Assembly: GCA_963765875.1 (NCBI GenBank)
Contig: CAVXYK010000010.1
Coordinates: 186,001-250,000, forward strand
Origin: JAWKOK01 sp963765875
Lineage (GTDB): Bacteria; Chloroflexota; Anaerolineae; Caldilineales; Caldilineaceae
Direction: 5' to 3'
Length of the DNA stretch: 64,000 nt
Below, piece by piece: positions 62,851 through 64,000 of the stretch; the stretch's first letter is position 1; each line of letters opens with the position of its first letter. A program made the translations under genes and the position numbers. Under the pieces are notes generated by a model that did no database searches, was not told the origin of the DNA, and worked only from the letters and a program-made list of their open reading frames with translations.

Positions 62851-64000
62851 GTGTATAAAGGCTACGTGTACGAGGATGAGACGTTCCAATACGAGGATAA
62901 ATATAGCGGATGCCAGGTGACACGTCTTACCGACTATCTGGGCCATTCCAACCATCTCTATTTTACGGATCCTTGTTGGTTCAATGATGGCCGTTCCTTC
63001 GTTTTCACCTCGGATCGTGGCAACCATAGCAATCTATTTCGCTACGATCTGGGTACCTATCGGATCACGCAACTAACGGATCTGACCGGGAGCAGCATCG
63101 AAAACGAGCGAGTCTTTGATCACCGGCCCGCCGGCGCCTATAGTGCGGTCAATCAGAAACATTACTATTGGTGGCAGAACACGTTGTACGAGCTGGATGT
63201 CGATACCTGTCAGGAACGAGTCGTCTATCAAGCGCCGCCTGACAAAGTGCTGGGCATTCATGGAATCACCTCTGCCGATGGGCGTTACGTCTGCAACATG
63301 ATGCGCGACCGAATTGACCCAACGGAGCCGGTCCTTGAATTTCCTTACTCCTATTTCCCGGCGCTCTTTGAGGGCAAACCGTTGACGCAGATCATCCGCG
63401 TCGACGTGGCGACCGGGAAGATGGAAGTCATCCATGAAGACCGTCGATTTATGACCCATGTCAACCTGTCGCCGACTCAGCCCGATATTTTGACCTTCTG
63501 CCATGAGGGTCCTTGGCATCTTGTCGATCAGAGGATATGGGGCTTGAACATTAAGACAGGCGAGGCCTGGAAGATCCGTCCACAGGATGATGGCGAATTT
63601 GCCATCGGACATGAGTATTGGTTTGAGGACGGCGAGCATATCGGCTACCACGGCAGACCGCGGGATGGGCAGGGCGAGCACGTATTTGGGTATCGGAAAT
63701 GGGACAACAGTGACGCAGTGGAAACCCGTTTCCCGTTCCATTCCTGGCACTTTGCCAGCAACGACCATCGACTGATTGTGGGCGACGGCACAGGCGTCTC
63801 TCAGGCGGCTCAGCAGCCCTTCATCCAGTTATTCAAATGGGACGGAACCGACTATGTTGGACCAAAAATCCTTGTCGATCCATCGGAGCACGTTTAACGG
63901 ACAGCCCGCCCATTGCCATCCACGTTTCACACCAGACGGCAAACATATTCTGTACACATCGGACGTGACAGGCTATTCAAATATGTATCTGGTCGAGCTA
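62851..64000 (+). CDS. oligogalacturonate-lyase-like seven-bladed propeller protein, 3' end outside window
   Basis: A partial gene, at least 380 codons. It starts at GTG 62851 after AGGAG (62838-62842). Motifs GHSNHLYFTDPCWFNDGRSFVFTSDR, RFMTHVNLSPTQPDIL, CHEGPWHLVDQRIWGL and EYWFEDGEHIGYHGRP recall oligogalacturonide lyases, whose His and Gln/Arg residues act with a metal on unsaturated galacturonates. A slip near 63885 moves to the frame that continues as STFNGQPAHCHPRFTPDGKH and GYSNMYLVEL off the edge. The uronate end product would feed pathways such as GarR and the dehydratase at 16694. Confidence 0.8.

Overview
The window looks like accessory chromosome of a free-living, sugar-scavenging bacterium, most likely a Chloroflexota member of the Caldilineae/Anaerolineae type. 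This is inferred from three things: solute-binding lipoproteins with short signal peptides and Ala/Pro/Glu-rich linkers after the lipobox Cys, CUT1 sugar ABC transporters without their own ATPase, and many type II toxin-antitoxin (TA) modules set among dispersed intergenic palindromes. No rRNA, tRNA or CRISPR array was seen.

Left end (1-6.3 kb): a TA/defence island. A higBA pair is present twice, each with the same kind of promoter whose predicted start site falls at the toxin ATG. Around it are an AbrB/PIN pair, an orphan HigA, a DUF2442 protein, three copies of a ~130-bp element, a DUF4062 protein, a truly decayed permease fragment and a retropepsin-like protease pair. 6.4-11.1 kb: a complete ribose-type ABC operon (binding protein, double ATPase, two permeases) on the minus strand, cut by many one-base frame slips but without nonsense codons.

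11.4-29 kb: carbohydrate catabolism. The minus strand carries a sulfatase, a GarR-type reductase, an enolase-superfamily dehydratase, a CUT1 transporter and an FG-GAP/UnbV protein. An AlkC-type DNA glycosylase lies upstream of these. The plus strand carries a DUF1269 membrane protein, an Asp/Glu racemase-family protein, a GH95 fucosidase and a GH42 enzyme.

29.4-32 kb: an ISKra4 element ends right before a mazEF operon, and a ~110-bp element with the same ends (MITE-like) follows it. 32-57 kb is mostly minus strand: an AlkZ-related protein, methyltransferase, SDR, two alcohol/polyol dehydrogenases, a DeoR-controlled second CUT1 transporter, an RlpA-like lipoprotein, a membrane-anchored binding-protein fusion, a TIM-barrel isomerase, an MBL hydrolase, two Gfo/Idh/MocA oxidoreductases, an MFS transporter and a GH38 mannosidase. 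yefM-yoeB, vapBC and mntA-hepT modules are scattered among them.

Right end (57-64 kb): a second TA/recombination island with brnTA, two orphan HigA genes, a truncated CopG, a chimeric BrnA-leader/nucleotidyltransferase gene, a hepT stump and an AT-rich segment carrying a PD-(D/E)XK nuclease. A methyltransferase and an oligogalacturonate-lyase-like propeller running off the end follow.

The sugar genes fit import and breakdown of fucose-, mannose-, galactose- and uronate-containing, possibly sulfated, glycans. About fifteen long genes carry isolated frame slips. Because the shifted frames stay open and in family register, consensus indel errors explain most of them better than decay does.
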